Shown here: one piece after another, positions 11,640 through 23,730 of the stretch
Position numbering within the stretch: the stretch's first letter is position 1
How the letters are laid out: the number at the start of each line of letters is the position of its first letter
Notes under the pieces: model-generated
What the model was told of the DNA's origin: nothing
What the model saw: only the letters and a program-made list of their open reading frames with translations
Databases searched by the model: none
Translations under genes and position numbers: made by a program
NCBI GenBank assembly: GCA_024449915.1
Contig: JAMZAV010003128.1
Coordinates: 1-64,000, forward strand
DNA: 64,000 nucleotides
Reading direction: 5' to 3'
Source: Sweltsa coloradensis
Lineage: Eukaryota; Arthropoda; Insecta; Plecoptera; Chloroperlidae

Positions 11640-12676
11640 GTAGGAAACAAAATACCATATTAATCTCAATGTTTACGTCACTACCCAGCATCCGTGTACA
11701 GCCAAGTCCACAGCCTGCTTTTAGTTTAGTACAGTCTGTACAAAAATCCTACATAGCAATAAAGGCATACTTGGACGCCAATGGAAGGCCTACATGTATG
11801 TGAATAATTGATATTTTTTTTTACATAGATCTTCTCTAAAAAGTGCCGTCCCCCCCCCCCCCCCCACAAGAGGTTCTCCAATTCTTCATTACGAGATGCA
11901 GAGGACCTGTAGGCCTATCTGTACGAAGTATTGAGTCCCTACTCTCTAGCAAAGAACTCTACTAGAAGATTGAATAATACCGCGGTGTGAAGCCTACCAA
12001 GTTCCACTTGTTCGCGCCAGTTAGCCTACTCTTGTTTCACGTAGTCCAGTTTTCCCTACCCCCCATTCCCCCTACGTCTATGGTTTATCTTCGCATCGCA
12101 CAGGTCTACCCTAGAGACCAAAGGTCGTCGCAAGAGCTGTCGAGCTTTGACAGCGTACGTCCGCACACGTTTGTCTGGCTGCCTGTTCATAGTAGTGTAT
12201 TCTGTGCGTACCTCATAGTTGCCTCGTGTGCAATCATTCTTCGTGGTCCCATTGGGACCTTTTCTTAAAACCGTTGTCTTCATGTAGTGTTGTTTCAGTT
12301 TATTTACGTGCTCATTAATCGCTTCCACGCTTCAATGATAATTTCATTACGTGTGTAGGCCTACTTTCATTATTTAATTTCCCTACATTCATCACTCTCT
12401 ATCTCAATCACTCTCATCTCACCCCCAAGGCTAACTAACCTATCACTATCTACCTCTTCCGTCACCTTTATCATCATCTCGTGCAAGTGGCAACATCGCC
12501 GTCGCCTGTCCTCTCTTCGAAGAAGTAGATTGGGGTAAGCTAGTCAGCCAGTGTCTAGGTTTTCTTTCCGTTTAGGACCTTCTATGGCATCATCTCCCTG
12601 TGCAAACACTCTTAATCACTAAATTGAGTATACCAATCTATAGACAAACATGCATCTATTAGAGGTGCCTATTAGA
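11640..12676. other. Putative first intron of the kinase gene, start
   Basis: It starts with a GTAGGA donor. A run of 16 C at 11850-11865 and C-rich DNA at 12050-12480 interrupt AT-rich sequence. Overlapping open frames at 11987-12268 (plus) and 12056-12328 (minus) share the same GC-rich patch and have no domain. Confidence 0.4.
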
Positions 12677-12884
12677 GCACTAATTGAGCACTAAATAATG
12701 TGTAATTCTTAGAATTAGTGCTCTTGTGGGGGGTGCTGCGTGAAGTTAGCACCCACCGCAGTAATTTGCCTATAAAACCTAAAGTATTGAAGTACTAATT
12801 GTGGGACTACAGTGGCGTTCGAAAGCACTAACTGAGCACTAAATAATGTGCAATTCTTAGAATTAGTGCTCTTGTGGGGGGTGC
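12677..12884. repeat. Two-copy 60-bp direct repeat with a palindromic core
   Basis: Positions 12677-12736 and 12825-12884 are nearly identical (three differences seen) and lie 148 bp apart. Each unit contains TAATTCTTAGAATTA or CAATTCTTAGAATTA, flanked by GAGCAC on the left and GTGCTC on the right, so each can fold on itself. Each ends in TTGTGGGGGGTGC. It looks like two copies of a small foldback end or a local tandem duplication. Confidence 0.7.
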
Positions 12885-13819
12885 CAACTGCCAAGTTCAC
12901 GCACCTATATATAAGTACGGGCAGAGTATTAACAACACAACTAAACCCTTTTGCTAAACAACGACTCTTAAGCTAATTCTTGGTAGTGTCAGAGAAGTGT
13001 AATCAACTTTTTTGCTGGAGAATAGTGGATATGCCTTTAGGACATGCGTTTTCGGCAAATTCCTATATTCACCCAAGTAACTGACACCATATATGATTGA
13101 AATTTTGAACTGTTGTCACTGAAACAGAAATATAGTGCTCCACAATAACACTTTTCCCAAATTGGTTTTAAAATACTGTAATGTTTAAAAATTAAATGTA
13201 TTTTCACGACTTTTGATTTTGTTAACAAGTCCAAAATTGACCATTTACGTGATTTTGATCAGTCTGATTAACTCAAAATCTTGATGATCTACGACTGTGG
13301 GGATGTTCAATGTCCATGTATGCTATATTAACAACTTTTCAAAGTTTCATGGACGTCGGATAGGCCCTACTTCCTGGCCGAGCGAGCAACTATTTGCGAA
13401 CTGACACGTGTGACCTATTCCCATTCTTATTATAATAAGAGTTATCTTGGAAGTAAGCTAATCCCAATATACCACTGCACACCGTTTCATGCGCCTGCAG
13501 AAGGCAAAAGAGTGGATGCATTCAAATGTTATGTTTGTAGGCGAATGTTTCTAGGCATACATGGCATAACACGTTAATTTGTCGATGCAACATTCCGCGT
13601 TAATTTAGCCAGTGCAGTTATTGTGCAATATGTGTACATAGATTTAAAGGACTAATTTATTTGCATAAGGCAATGGGGTCTACAATAAGAGATCGCTTTT
13701 AATTCAAGTCACCCGCTGAAAATCAGTACCGGTAGGCCTAACGTGGCTGTGTGGATAGACTCGTAGATGTGAATTTATTTGCAGTTATCTAATTGTTTTT
13801 AGGTATTTTAATTTAAACA
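12885..13819. other. Non-coding stretch
   Basis: AT-rich DNA with no gene. At 13690-13790 the words GCTGAAAATCAGT and GTGGATAGACTC occur; the same pair recurs at 51598-51635 and partly at 52882-52915, which points to another small dispersed repeat. Confidence 0.4.
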
Positions 13820-13840
13820 ATTATTATTATTATAATAATA

Positions 13841-13923
<83 letters not shown>
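13820..13923. repeat. (ATT)n microsatellite
   Basis: About 104 bases of almost pure ATT/TTA trinucleotide with one phase break near 13834 (TATAATAATAATT) and another near 13890. It is a simple repeat prone to length variation. Confidence 0.95.
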
Positions 13924-13924
<1 letters not shown>

Positions 13925-15394
13925 GTTTGAGCGCATGTGGCGTTTTCGAGCTAACCAAGTGCTCTAAAATAATTTGGCATTCTAACGATATTCTATCTGT
14001 CTGTGTAAAATATATCAGCGTATTTTATATTTACCATCTCTTTCATTAACAAACTTGTTGTAAGATAACATCAATTTGCATTTTCAAATATATTTTTGTA
14101 CAAGACCTGCAGCAATGTAGCGTTGAAAAAACAAACCTCACTCGTTGAATGTTATCGCACGCAGAATGAAAGCCAAAGCGTGTTTTTGTTTTCAATTTTT
14201 GTTTATCTATACATTTTGTGTTCTCCTCTGAAAACTTTTCCAAAGTCATCTTTCAAAGTGCGGTGGCCACATCTTTTGTAGCAAAGAAAACCTTAACAGT
14301 TTTATCGTTCGGAAGGCGGAAGATTCACTTGAGGCAGATTTGCAAGAATTGATAAGAAAACAAGCAAAGGGGAGAAATGGGGTGGAAGAGGAACATTCGT
14401 CAGGTGGACTGGACTCATTCATGGTTGTATTCCTAAATGTAAAACGTGCATGTTGATATGGTAAACAGAGTAGGGCCTGTTTGGAGATGGAGCAAAGCTA
14501 ATATCGAATTAATGGGATTGCTCATGCGTAACGTATAGGACTCTGACTCGAGAGGCCATGGCTTCGAATCCCAATACCGGCAATCCTGACGAAAAGATTT
14601 TTCCATACAATTTCTTCGGTCGTTAATGCTAATTGACAAAGATCGAATCCGCTCGAAAAGGCCCTCTGACATTCCTTCACTATTGACCAAACTCCAAAAT
14701 ATTTAGTGGACACCAGAAGAGGGACATGCATTTCACTCCGGACAGGATTTTCTCAAGAAAAAAAGAATGATGTGTTAAACATGCAAACATGAAAAGGAGC
14801 ATGTTATTAGACGATTTTACAATAGTAGTAGGCATATGCAAATAATTGTTAATGTTCAATAACTGTTCTTGGGTAGACACGCATTCGTCTTGAGTTAGCG
14901 CCATTGCAATGATAGCCCTACGTGAACATGTGTGAACAATATGGCACTTCCGTGATTCTGTGAGTGTGTGTGTACGACGAAAATCAGCCAAATCGCTGAA
15001 CAGATTGCGCTGAAATTTTAAACAGACATCCGGTACGAGTAAACTAAGAACTGCTAACACAATCAGCTAGATCCATTACAATTTAAATTTACAAGAAATA
15101 ATAAATTGAATAATATACTGCAAACGTGTAGAAATTATTTTAACGACAATGGTTTTGTTTTTGAAAAAATACTTTTTGTTTACTATTTGTCAGGCAGTGG
15201 AAATTTTATGCAGTGACCCAAGGTGTATCGAATCTTGCACGCTCAAGGTACCCTCAAATTCCGCTAGGAGATTGAGTATACCTCGCAATTTTTACACGTA
15301 TTTCGTAACGGCTATGTTTTCCATAGTATTGTCACAGATGATAAGACTACACTGCGTAATATGCATTTCAAAACTTGTTTCATAATTTTTTTAA
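13924..15394. other. Non-coding stretch (contains the tRNA-like unit)
   Basis: Apart from the unit at 14515-14586 this is AT-rich DNA. Overlapping minus-strand frames at 14433-15060 and a plus frame at 15149-15385 show no domain or splice support. Confidence 0.4.
14515..14586 (+). repeat. tRNA-derived SINE-like unit
   Basis: The 72-nt unit begins GGATTGC and ends GCAATCC, a perfect seven-base acceptor-like stem, and has a B box (GGCTTCGAATCCC). The D arm and T stem do not pair properly, so a working tRNA is unlikely. It is best read as a pseudo-tRNA or SINE head. Confidence 0.45.
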
Positions 15395-15490
15395 AATACA
15401 ATCCAGAAATTACAAAATCTTTCCCGACCCGGGGATTGAACCCAGGTCTCCCACATTTCAGGTTTAGGGTCGCCTTATCCAAATAGACTA
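15395..15490 (-). repeat. SINE family A, diverged copy
   Basis: The minus strand carries a tRNA-like head with B box GGGTTCAATCCCC and anticodon-arm-like CCTGAAATGTGGG, followed by a tail whose end (AATACAATCCAGAAAT on the plus strand) matches the family A terminal motif. Compared with the copies near 63.4-63.8 kb it is clearly older. Confidence 0.6.
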
Positions 15491-15580
15491 GGAAAACGCC
15501 AAAGCCATTGTAAGACGAGTAAGCGAGTCATGTGTTGAATAAGCGGGAACATCTGCATACAAGTTGATTGATATATAGAT

Positions 15581-16218
15581 ACCAGGAAGCTTCGCAAACG
15601 CTTTTTTCAGGCGCGTTGTTGGATGAGCGTAATTTTTTTTTAACAAAAAAAGCGTAAAATTGGGATTTTCATGAGAAATAATTTTTCGATTACTCTCAAA
15701 TTTCACACGAATATATTAATTCATAAAATTAACGTTCTGTGGAAAAAGCATTAGGCCCTAAAATCGGATAAAGAATATAGGTGTTAAGTTGAAGAAATTT
15801 AAAAAATATAAAAAAAATCATAAAATTGCGATTTTCATGAAAAATAATTTTTTGATTACGCTCAAATTTCACACGAATATATAAATTCATAAAATGAAGG
15901 TTCTGTGCAAAAATCATTACAATCGGATAAAGCATGTAGGCCTAGGTGTTATAAGTCGAAGAAATATTTAAAAAATAAAAAATAAATCGTAAAATTGCGA
16001 TTTTCATAAGAAATAATTTTTCGATTGCGCTCAAAAACGTGGCAGTTCTAAGTTCAGAGATTTCGAAGGCCTCCACAAAATTTTGTCGCAATTGGAGTAT
16101 CGGTTCAGCCGGAATCGTGTGGACAAACAACAAAAAAAAAAAAACATACGGATTTTTTTCTCCAGTGTAGTAGAATGGAATCTTCGCTTCGCTCGCTACG
16201 TTTGCTACGCTCATCCAA
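15581..16218 (+). repeat. R1 repeat family, copy 1 (three monomers)
   Basis: The head begins ACCAGGAAGCTTCGCAAACG and runs into TTGGATGAGCGTA. Three internal monomers of about 165 bp follow, each starting with a version of GCGATTTTCATGAGAAATAA. The last monomer switches to the family tail (GTGGCAGTTCTAAGTTCAGA) and ends with TACGCTCATCCAA. Peptides translated from this tail recur across the window only because the DNA repeats; there is no sign that they are proteins. Confidence 0.85.
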
Positions 16219-16687
16219 TAAATAATGGATTTTGAGTTTATTTGTTATAAGAGCGCGTCAACTGTAGGCGCCACTCAAGCCTATGATAGGCGACGGAGGA
16301 AAGACCAAAGCTGTCTAGATCCAGTCTTATGTATAGGGGAAGAAAAGGGAATGATTCCGGGTACTCAACACATGGCTTAGGGCTAAACTCACTCGTCTAA
16401 CAAGGATTTTGGCGTTTTTCTATAGTATTTAGTAGTTGTATGAACTTTTCCAAGTGAAGATAGTACAAGCCTACACGTATTAGCTTGCAAGTGGAGGATC
16501 AGCCAATCCCGTTTCCATGTATCCTGATGGGATGTAAAGCACACATTCCATCAGTATAATACAGAACACAATGAGGGGCTGGTGTATAATCAATAATTTT
16601 ATTTTATTGTTAACACCCAGCAAGTGTTTACACTGACACACTGAAAAAAAAAACATGAATAAATTATGCTGCCTCAATGTAAAATAT
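16219..16687. other. Spacer between two R1 copies
   Basis: No gene or further repeat was recognised in this 469-bp stretch. Confidence 0.4.
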
Positions 16688-17160
16688 ACTAGGAAGCTTC
16701 GCAAACGCTTTTTCAGGCGCGTTGTTGGATGAGCGTATGTTTTTTTAAACGAAAAAAGTGTAAAATTGCGATTTTCATAAGAAATAATTTTTCGATTGCG
16801 CTCAAATTTCACACGAATATATTAATTCATAAAATTAAGGTTTTGTGAAAAAATCATAACAATCGGATAAAGCATGTAGGTGTTATAAGTCGAAGAAATT
16901 TTTTAAAAATAAAAAAATCTTAAAATTGCGATTTTAATGAGAAATAATTTTTCGATTGCGCTCAAAAACGTGGCAGTTCTAAGTTCAGAGATTTCGAAGG
17001 CCTCCATAAAATTTCATCGCAATTGGAGTATCGGTTTAGCCGGAATCGTGCGGACAAACACACAAAAATACAAAAAAAAGAATTTAAAAAAAAACATTCC
17101 GGATTTTCTTCTCCAGTGTAGTGAAATGGAATCTTCGCTTCGCTCGCTACGCTCATCCAA
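16688..17160 (+). repeat. R1 repeat family, copy 2 (two monomers)
   Basis: The head begins ACTAGGAAGCTTCGCAAACG. The head motif TTGGATGAGCGTA (16725-16737) is exactly complementary to the end motif (17148-17160). Two monomers lie between them, near 16766 and 16926. The tail of this copy is repeated, badly corrupted, at about 19655-19800 as part of the duplication described below. Confidence 0.85.
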
Positions 17161-19640
17161 TAATATATAGGCTGGAGTTACTCTTTCTGCAAACTTGGTC
17201 AGATGGTCAGTTTACGAGATTTGATTAGGCCTTCATTTTTTTAAGGCCTGCGTCGTCAGTGAAATTATGTAATGTATTTGTGGGAAATATCCTGACAAGC
17301 TAGATAAATCGTTGTCTGTGTCTACATGCGATCATTTAACAAAAATATATTTTTTCGTCGCTCTCTCAAATTGAGCGGAAATGGTTGACAACGGAACCCC
17401 ACTATGACGGATAGAATATATTTGTGATAAAGGTATTAAAGGCGGGTGTATTTTTTCCTTTTCACTCATCCTCGATGTCGGGTACGCAGCAGGCGCGACG
17501 CCAGGGGGGTTGTGCGGGGGATGGGGGTTGCATGGGAAGAAAGTAAGGGTCGTGGCCATGTCAACTTTTTTACGAGGCGCCACGTGAGAACTAGGAGTCA
17601 TTACCAAGTGACAAAAAGGGAGGTCTGGAGGGTGAGATAGCCAAGATCGATAAGGGCTGTTTTTTGACTTGATATTTTTGTTAAGACATTGAAGCCTATT
17701 GAATTGATTAGTTTATAAAGTAATCCTATTACCGAGGAACGAAGAATCTTCAAATCTTTTAGATGGAATTTTGTAAAGTCAGTTTCTGGTAGAATGTTTA
17801 ATTAGTGACCTACTTTTGTTGGATGTTGATTGATAAAGATAAACGGAGAGGAACCCAACTCGGTGTCAAAGGGGGCGTGATTTCCATTAGATGGAGAACG
17901 GTCGTCTTATTCTAAATGGTTCGGTCTGGGAAGATGCACGTTCAGTGGTAAGAAACCCCCTGGAGAGTTCGTTAGCGATAAGGACGACTTGCCGACAGAT
18001 TCACTGGATTCGTGTGACAAGGTGGTTTTGTGGCTTCACTCCTGCTTCTATTGCAAAATGATGCGGGTTCATTTGTTCAGTCTGTCAGTTTAGTTTTCAC
18101 ATCATGAAAATGATGGAAAACATGAACTCTGAACAGAAATTAATTGAAAAACTGAAAAACAAATTGTCTTAATAGCGGGTAGAAATTGTTTTACCGTTCA
18201 TCTTAGTCAAAATACTTGTTTTTTGTACTATAGGCCAATTATTCGCCAATCTATTTTTCAATTGCGGTACTGGATTAGAGTTTTTGGTGCATGAGCCATC
18301 TTATCCGAAAAATGTAAATTCTCTTGTTGTCTTTTGTTGTAATATTAATCTGAACTTTGTAACTCTGTAATCAATGTGTCAGGCTACAGAGGGCCACACT
18401 TGCCCTGCATTAGCCTTCCTGCCCTATGGGCAGCTAAAATTCATTAAAATAAATAATATGTATTGTAACTTACTTACATTTTGCTAATAGTATAGAAAAA
18501 AATGTTTAGAAGTAGTTTCATGTAGTGTTAATCTCTATGGATATAAATAAACAACAATACAAGGCTGTAAATAAATTGCCAATTTCCATTCATTTTATGT
18601 TTTCGGTGCACATTTATTTAATTTCATACTGCTATGTGGTTATTTATATCAGAGTAGCCTTAAAATATCTCTTGAAAGACATCCATATAACTATATTTAT
18701 TTACTATATGATGTTACACATTTTAATTTATCTATTGTATACTTGGAAACAGAATAATAAAATAAACTAATTTTGGAAATATTGATCAAGGGAACAAAGT
18801 ACTTAATATACTAGATGGGGTTTGTCCATAAATTTATTCGGTTTCACCAAAATCCTATGTGATATTTGCAATAAAAGTTTCTTCAAAAATGATTGTTAGC
18901 ACAATTGTGGGTCCTCTGCAAGAAGGGCCTAAATCGAGTTAGGCCCTTCTTGCCCAAAATGTTTTGGACGGCTCCTCCATTGCCCGTCATCGTATAAACC
19001 CTCCGTAGTTGTTCGTCACGCTCCGCTAGGGCGCGCACAGCCCCATGAAGACACATTTTCGCGCGTCAGATTGCTTTACTGCACGGTAATAGCCTGGGCC
19101 CTAGCTTCTGCTATATTCCAATAGGATAGGTTTCATGTAGTAAACCCAGATCTAATTTACTTGATGTATATATTATTTCTTTATTCAAAAATGTCCTTTT
19201 CAAACCTACATAACCCATTTCAAATTTTTATTATGGTGGGGAAACGTAAAAACTTTAAACCCCTTTATCTCAGCTTGGTTTTTTTTTAGTTAGGCCCTTC
19301 TTTTTCAGGGACCCATCAATTAAGCTTGATTGTATGCTGTGATTGATGAAAGGATGTTTTGGAGCTGTGTCAAAATAATCCTAGCTGTAATAATGATTTT
19401 CAAATTTCAAAATTGTAATAACGCCCGTACAAATATTTTATCATCCATATTACACCCCAAACACAGAAGATTTTAGTTTTTATCACGGGACATCAAAAAA
19501 AAAATTAAGCGAGGCTAAAATTGCCTTTATAAAAAATTTTCTGTAGGCCATTAAAACCGAGATCTCAATTCTTAAACTGAATTTTTCTGTATTCCCTTTT
19601 AATCCTTCAAAAATAAGAATTTTTGGGGAAAAAAAAAAAG
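17161..19640. repeat. Direct duplication, left copy (about 2.5 kb)
   Basis: This copy matches the segment from about 19800 to 22110 in the same order and orientation. Its first 1.3 kb reads cleanly. From about 18800 on it steadily loses single bases relative to the right copy, and after about 19480 it is rich in artificial-looking homopolymers. A GC-rich patch at 17450-17640 has CACGTGAGAAC and no supported gene. The open frame at 18525-18770 recurs at 20998-21219 only because of the duplication. Confidence 0.85.
18903..19322. mobile_element. MITE-like element M1, degraded copy
   Basis: This is the left-copy counterpart of the element at 21353-21793. The terminal inverted repeats are still visible (GGGTCCTCTGCAAGAAGGGC on the left and its complement on the right), but single-base losses and a corrupted right end fit poor consensus quality rather than evolution. 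Confidence 0.6.
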
Positions 19641-22110
19641 GGTTTTTTTCTAAGTTAGAGATTAAAGGCCCTCCAAAAAATTTTTCACCCAAATTTAGAC
19701 GGTTTTAGGCCGGAATGTGGGGGACAAAAACCAAAAACCCCAAAAAAAGAATTTTAAAAAAAAATTGGATTTTCCCCAAGTAGTAAATGGTTTGCTTGGT
19801 CCACGTCATCCAAAAAAAATATTTTTTCTGCAAATGGGGATGGTTGACAAGGAACCCCAATTTTTTAATGCGGTGGGGAAATTTTTAATTTTTAAAAAAA
19901 TTTAAAAAGGATAAACGTTTGTGTTTTTTTTTTTAAAAAAAAAATTTTTTTTGGTTTTAAAAGAGGGGGAAAGGCCGGAACCCCCTTGGGCGGGTTTTTT
20001 GGAAAAGGGTAAAAGGGCGGGGTTTTTTTCCTTTTCACCCCTGATTTGGGACCAGACCAAAAAGGGGGGGTTTCGGGGGGGGTGAGGGAAGAAAAGAATC
20101 GTGGCTGTTTTTTGACCCTGAAAAAATTTAAAGGAAAAAAGGGGATTTTGGGGGTGAAAAGAAATGTAAACTGGATAATTTTGTTTAAAACAGGGGGGGG
20201 GGCCTAGAGATTTTTTAAAATATCTTTACCGAAACGAAGAATCTTCAAAATTTTAAGGGAATTTTGTAAAGTCAGTTTCTGGTAAAATGTTTAATTAGTG
20301 CTACTTTTGTGGAGTTGTTTGAAAAAGATAAATGGAGGGGAAACCCCAACTCGGGGGCAAAGGGGGGTGATTTCCATAGAGAGAATGGTCGTCTTATTCA
20401 AAATGGTCGGTCGGGAAATGCACGTTCAGGGTAAGAAACCCCCTGGAGAGTTCTTTTTTTTAGCGAAAAGGGGACGACTTCCCGACAGTTTCACGGATTC
20501 GTGTGACAAGGGGGTTTTTGGGGTTTCACCCTGTTTCTATGAAAAAATGATGCGGGTTCATTGTTCAGTCTGCAGTTAGTTTTCACAACATGAAATGATG
20601 GAAAACATGAACTCTAAACAGAATTAATTGAAAAACTAAAAACAAATTTCAAAAATGGGGGGTTTAGAAATTGTTTTACCGTTCATCTTAGTCAAAATAC
20701 TTTTTTGTACTATAGGCCAATTAATTCGCGAATCTATTTTTCAATTGCGGTACTGGATTAGGTTTTTGGTGCATGAGCATCTTATCCGAAAATGTAATTC
20801 TCTTGTTGTCATTTGTTGTAATATTATCTGAACTTTGTAACTCTGTAATCAATGTGTCAGGTACAGAGGCCACACTTGCCCGCATTACTTCCTGCCTTAT
20901 GGGCAGCTAAATTCATAAAATAAAAAATAGTATTGAACTTACTACCATTTTGCTAAGTTAGAAAAAATTTAGAAGTAGTTTTCATGTATGTAATCTCATG
21001 GATATAAATAAACAACAATACAAGGCTGTAAAAAAATTTGCTAATTCCTTTCATTTAAATGTTTTCGGGCACATTGATTTTAATTTATGGTATTTATTCA
21101 GAGTAGCCTTAAAATATCTCTTGAAAGACATCCATATAACTATATTTATTTACTATATGATGTTACACATTTTAATTTATCTATTGTATACTTGGAAACA
21201 GAATAATAAAATAAACTAATTTAGGAAATATAGATCAAAAGAACAAAGCACTTAATATTCTAGATGGGTTTTGTCCATAAATTTATTTGATTTCACCAAA
21301 ATCCTATGTACAATTTGCAATAAAAGTTTCTTCAAAAATGATTGTTAGCAACAATTGATGGGTCCTCTGCAAGAAGGGCCTAACTCGAGTTAGGCCCTTC
21401 TTGCCGAAAATGTTATGGACGGCTCCTCCATTGTCCCGTGCATCGTATAAGCATCCGTAGTTGTTCAGTCACGCTCCGCTAGGTCGCGGCACCAGCCCGA
21501 TGAAGAGCACATGTATTCGCGCGTCAGATTGCTTTACTGCACGGTAATAGACGCTGGCCGTAGGCTTCATGCTAGTATTCCAATAGGAGTAGGTTTCATG
21601 CTAGTAAGCCTAGATACTAATTCACTTTGATGATAATATATTATTTCATTTATTACATAAAATGTGCCTGTTCAAGCCTACATAACTAATATTCAAACTG
21701 TATTATGTGTGGGAAGCAGTAAAAACTTTAAACCTCTTTATCTCAGCTTAGTTATTTTTTAGTTAGGCCCTTCTTGCAGAGGACCCATCAATTAAGCTTG
21801 GAATTGGATGCTGATGATTGATGAAGGATGGTATTGGAGCTGTGTCAAAATAAATCCTAGTAGCTGTAATAAGTGATTTTCAATTACAATATTGTAATAA
21901 CGCCTGTAACAGTAATATTATTAATCCTATATTACACCTCCAAACACAGAAAGATTTGTAGTTTTTATCACGGGACATCAAAATAAAAATTAAACGAGGC
22001 TAAAATTGCCTTCATGAATAATTGTCTGTATGCCATTACGAATCCGAGATCTCAGATTCTTAAGCTGAATTTTCTAGTATTCCTTGTAATCCTGTCAAAT
22101 AAGAATTTTT
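19641..22110. repeat. Direct duplication, right copy, with corrupted start
   Basis: It begins within a garbled copy of the R1 tail (matching about 16985-17160) and follows the left copy to its end. The first kilobase contains many runs of A, T, G or C replacing mixed sequence, while the last kilobase is clean. The quality gradient is the mirror image of that in the left copy. Confidence 0.85.
21353..21793. mobile_element. MITE-like element M1
   Basis: The 441-bp element has exact 33-bp terminal inverted repeats (21353-21385 and 21761-21793), starting AATTGATGGGTCCTCTGCAA. A perfect 36-bp palindrome (21369-21404, centre CTCGAG) overlaps the left terminus, so the left end carries a second, inverted copy of the inner terminal motif. 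No coding frame is present. The interior has a GC-rich part around 21420-21560. Target-site duplication is unclear because the AATT edges are themselves palindromic. Confidence 0.75.
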
Positions 22111-23730
22111 GGAGGAAAAAATTGCGATGTCGCTGAATTTTTGCAGAGACCTTCCTTAAATGATACTTATCAACATACTAAAACTCCCCTACAATCGGAC
22201 TGGAGCTTCGGCCGTCATATTGGAAAATGGCGGCCAAAAAGTGTTTGTTATCGAATATCTCCAAATTTGTTTGAGATAGACAAAATATCTCAATGGCAGA
22301 AATATTCCCCATTTAATTCTTTACAAAACAGGTATCTTTTATAGTTTTGGTAGGGACAACGGTTACGTCACAAAATCGTGGTTTATATCGATGGTGAAGA
22401 ACCAATACCTTCTATCTGCCATTTTCTGCAAAATGAGATTTTGGTGTCTATGGATACAGAAAATATTTCGATTTTTTTGGTGCTTATAGCTCCTATCTTA
22501 CAATGCTTAAACATCTCCAAAAGAGACATAAAGACATCTCCCATCTGCCACCGCCAACTAGTTACTTTTTTTTAAATCAGTTTTAATGCTCTCCTGAACA
22601 ATTCGCTTTTTGTCAGATAGAAGGTATTGGTTCTTCACCATCGATATGTTGCTTATTGGAGTACCAGCTAATTTCCAAATTTTCACGCCCGGCATCAAAC
22701 AATGCCGGTAAATCCGTAAGAAATCGATTAATATACAAAAGGACTTTTGTACGGGGTTCATGAAAGCTTCCATTAGTATTTAAAAAATCAGTTCTGCGAA
22801 ATTGGATTTTGCATTTACCCGGAATTTGGGTTTTCCCATTGTTGGCATTTCCTAAAAAATGCCATATTTTACTGTCCATAATTAAGCACTAAATAGCATT
22901 GGAGGAAAAATTCTTTCTACGCACAATGAAATGACTTAAATAATTATCCGATTACAACCAAAGTTTAAATCCAATATGGCTGCTAATTCCTAATATTCAC
23001 AATATGAATACTGTTTTCGTGCTGTTTTTACACTCTTTTTGTTACATAATTCACTTTGATGTTGTGGATATTAGAAATTAGCAGCCATATTGGATTTAAA
23101 CTTTGATTGTAATCGGATCATTATTTGAGTCATTTCAATGTGCGTAGAAAGAATTTTTCCTCCAATGCTATGAAGTGCTTAATAATGGACAGTCAAAAAG
23201 GGCATTTTTGAGGAAATGCCAACAATGGAAAAACCCAAATTCCGGGTAAATGCAAAATTCGATTTCGCAGACATGATTTTTTAAAATACTAATTGAAGCT
23301 TTCATAAACCCCGTACAAAAGTCCTTTTGTATTTAAATCGATTTCTTACGGATTTACCGGGCATTGTTTGATGCTGGGCGTGAAAATTTGGAAATAAGCT
23401 GGTACTCCAATGAGCAACATTTAAACCACGAATTTGTGACGTAACCGTTGCCCCTACCAAAACTATAGAAGACACCTGTTTTGTAGGGAATTAAATGGGG
23501 AATATTTTTACTATTGAGATATTTTGTCTATCTCAAACCAATTTGGAGATATTCGATAACAAACACCTTTTGGCCGCCATTTTCCAATATGGCGACTGAA
23601 GCTCCAGTCCGATTGTAGGGGAGTTTTAGTATGTTGATGAGTATTATATAAGGAAGATCTCTGCAAAAAATCAGCGACATCGCAATTTTTTCCTCCAAGC
23701 GTCAATATACAATCTTATTTGACAGGATTA
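22087..23730. mobile_element. Long foldback element (about 1.6 kb)
   Basis: The two halves are inverted copies of one another around an axis near 23025. Outer ends are TAATCCTGTCAAATAAG on the left and its complement on the right; inner arms include GCAGCCATATTGGATTTAAA and its partner. The left arm is longer because it contains the nested element at 22388-22644, and the right arm has about 13 extra bases near its outer end. Open frames at 22141-22344, 22613-22879 and 23511-23705 are arm sequence, not genes. TA at both outer edges is compatible with a TA target, but TA is self-complementary and so is weak evidence. Confidence 0.8.
22388..22644. mobile_element. Nested 257-bp MITE with TA target duplication
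   Basis: Exact 31-bp terminal inverted repeats (22388-22418 and 22614-22644) start TCGATGGTGAAGAACC. TA dinucleotides sit immediately outside (22386-22387 and 22645-22646). The matching right arm of the host foldback (near 23425) runs through this site uninterrupted, so the empty site is present in the same window. TA targets and short size fit a Tc1/mariner-type MITE. There is no coding capacity. Confidence 0.85.

Noticed and set aside
11755..11800. Sequence reading IAIKA shortly after the kinase donor, a possible exon 2
   Set aside because: No acceptor in the right phase, the following residues do not match a kinase, and the frame stops soon.
18525..21219. Two similar small open frames ending in an identical peptide (18525-18770 and 20998-21219)
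   Set aside because: The similarity is explained by the direct duplication; the frames are AT-rich and differ by frameshifts.
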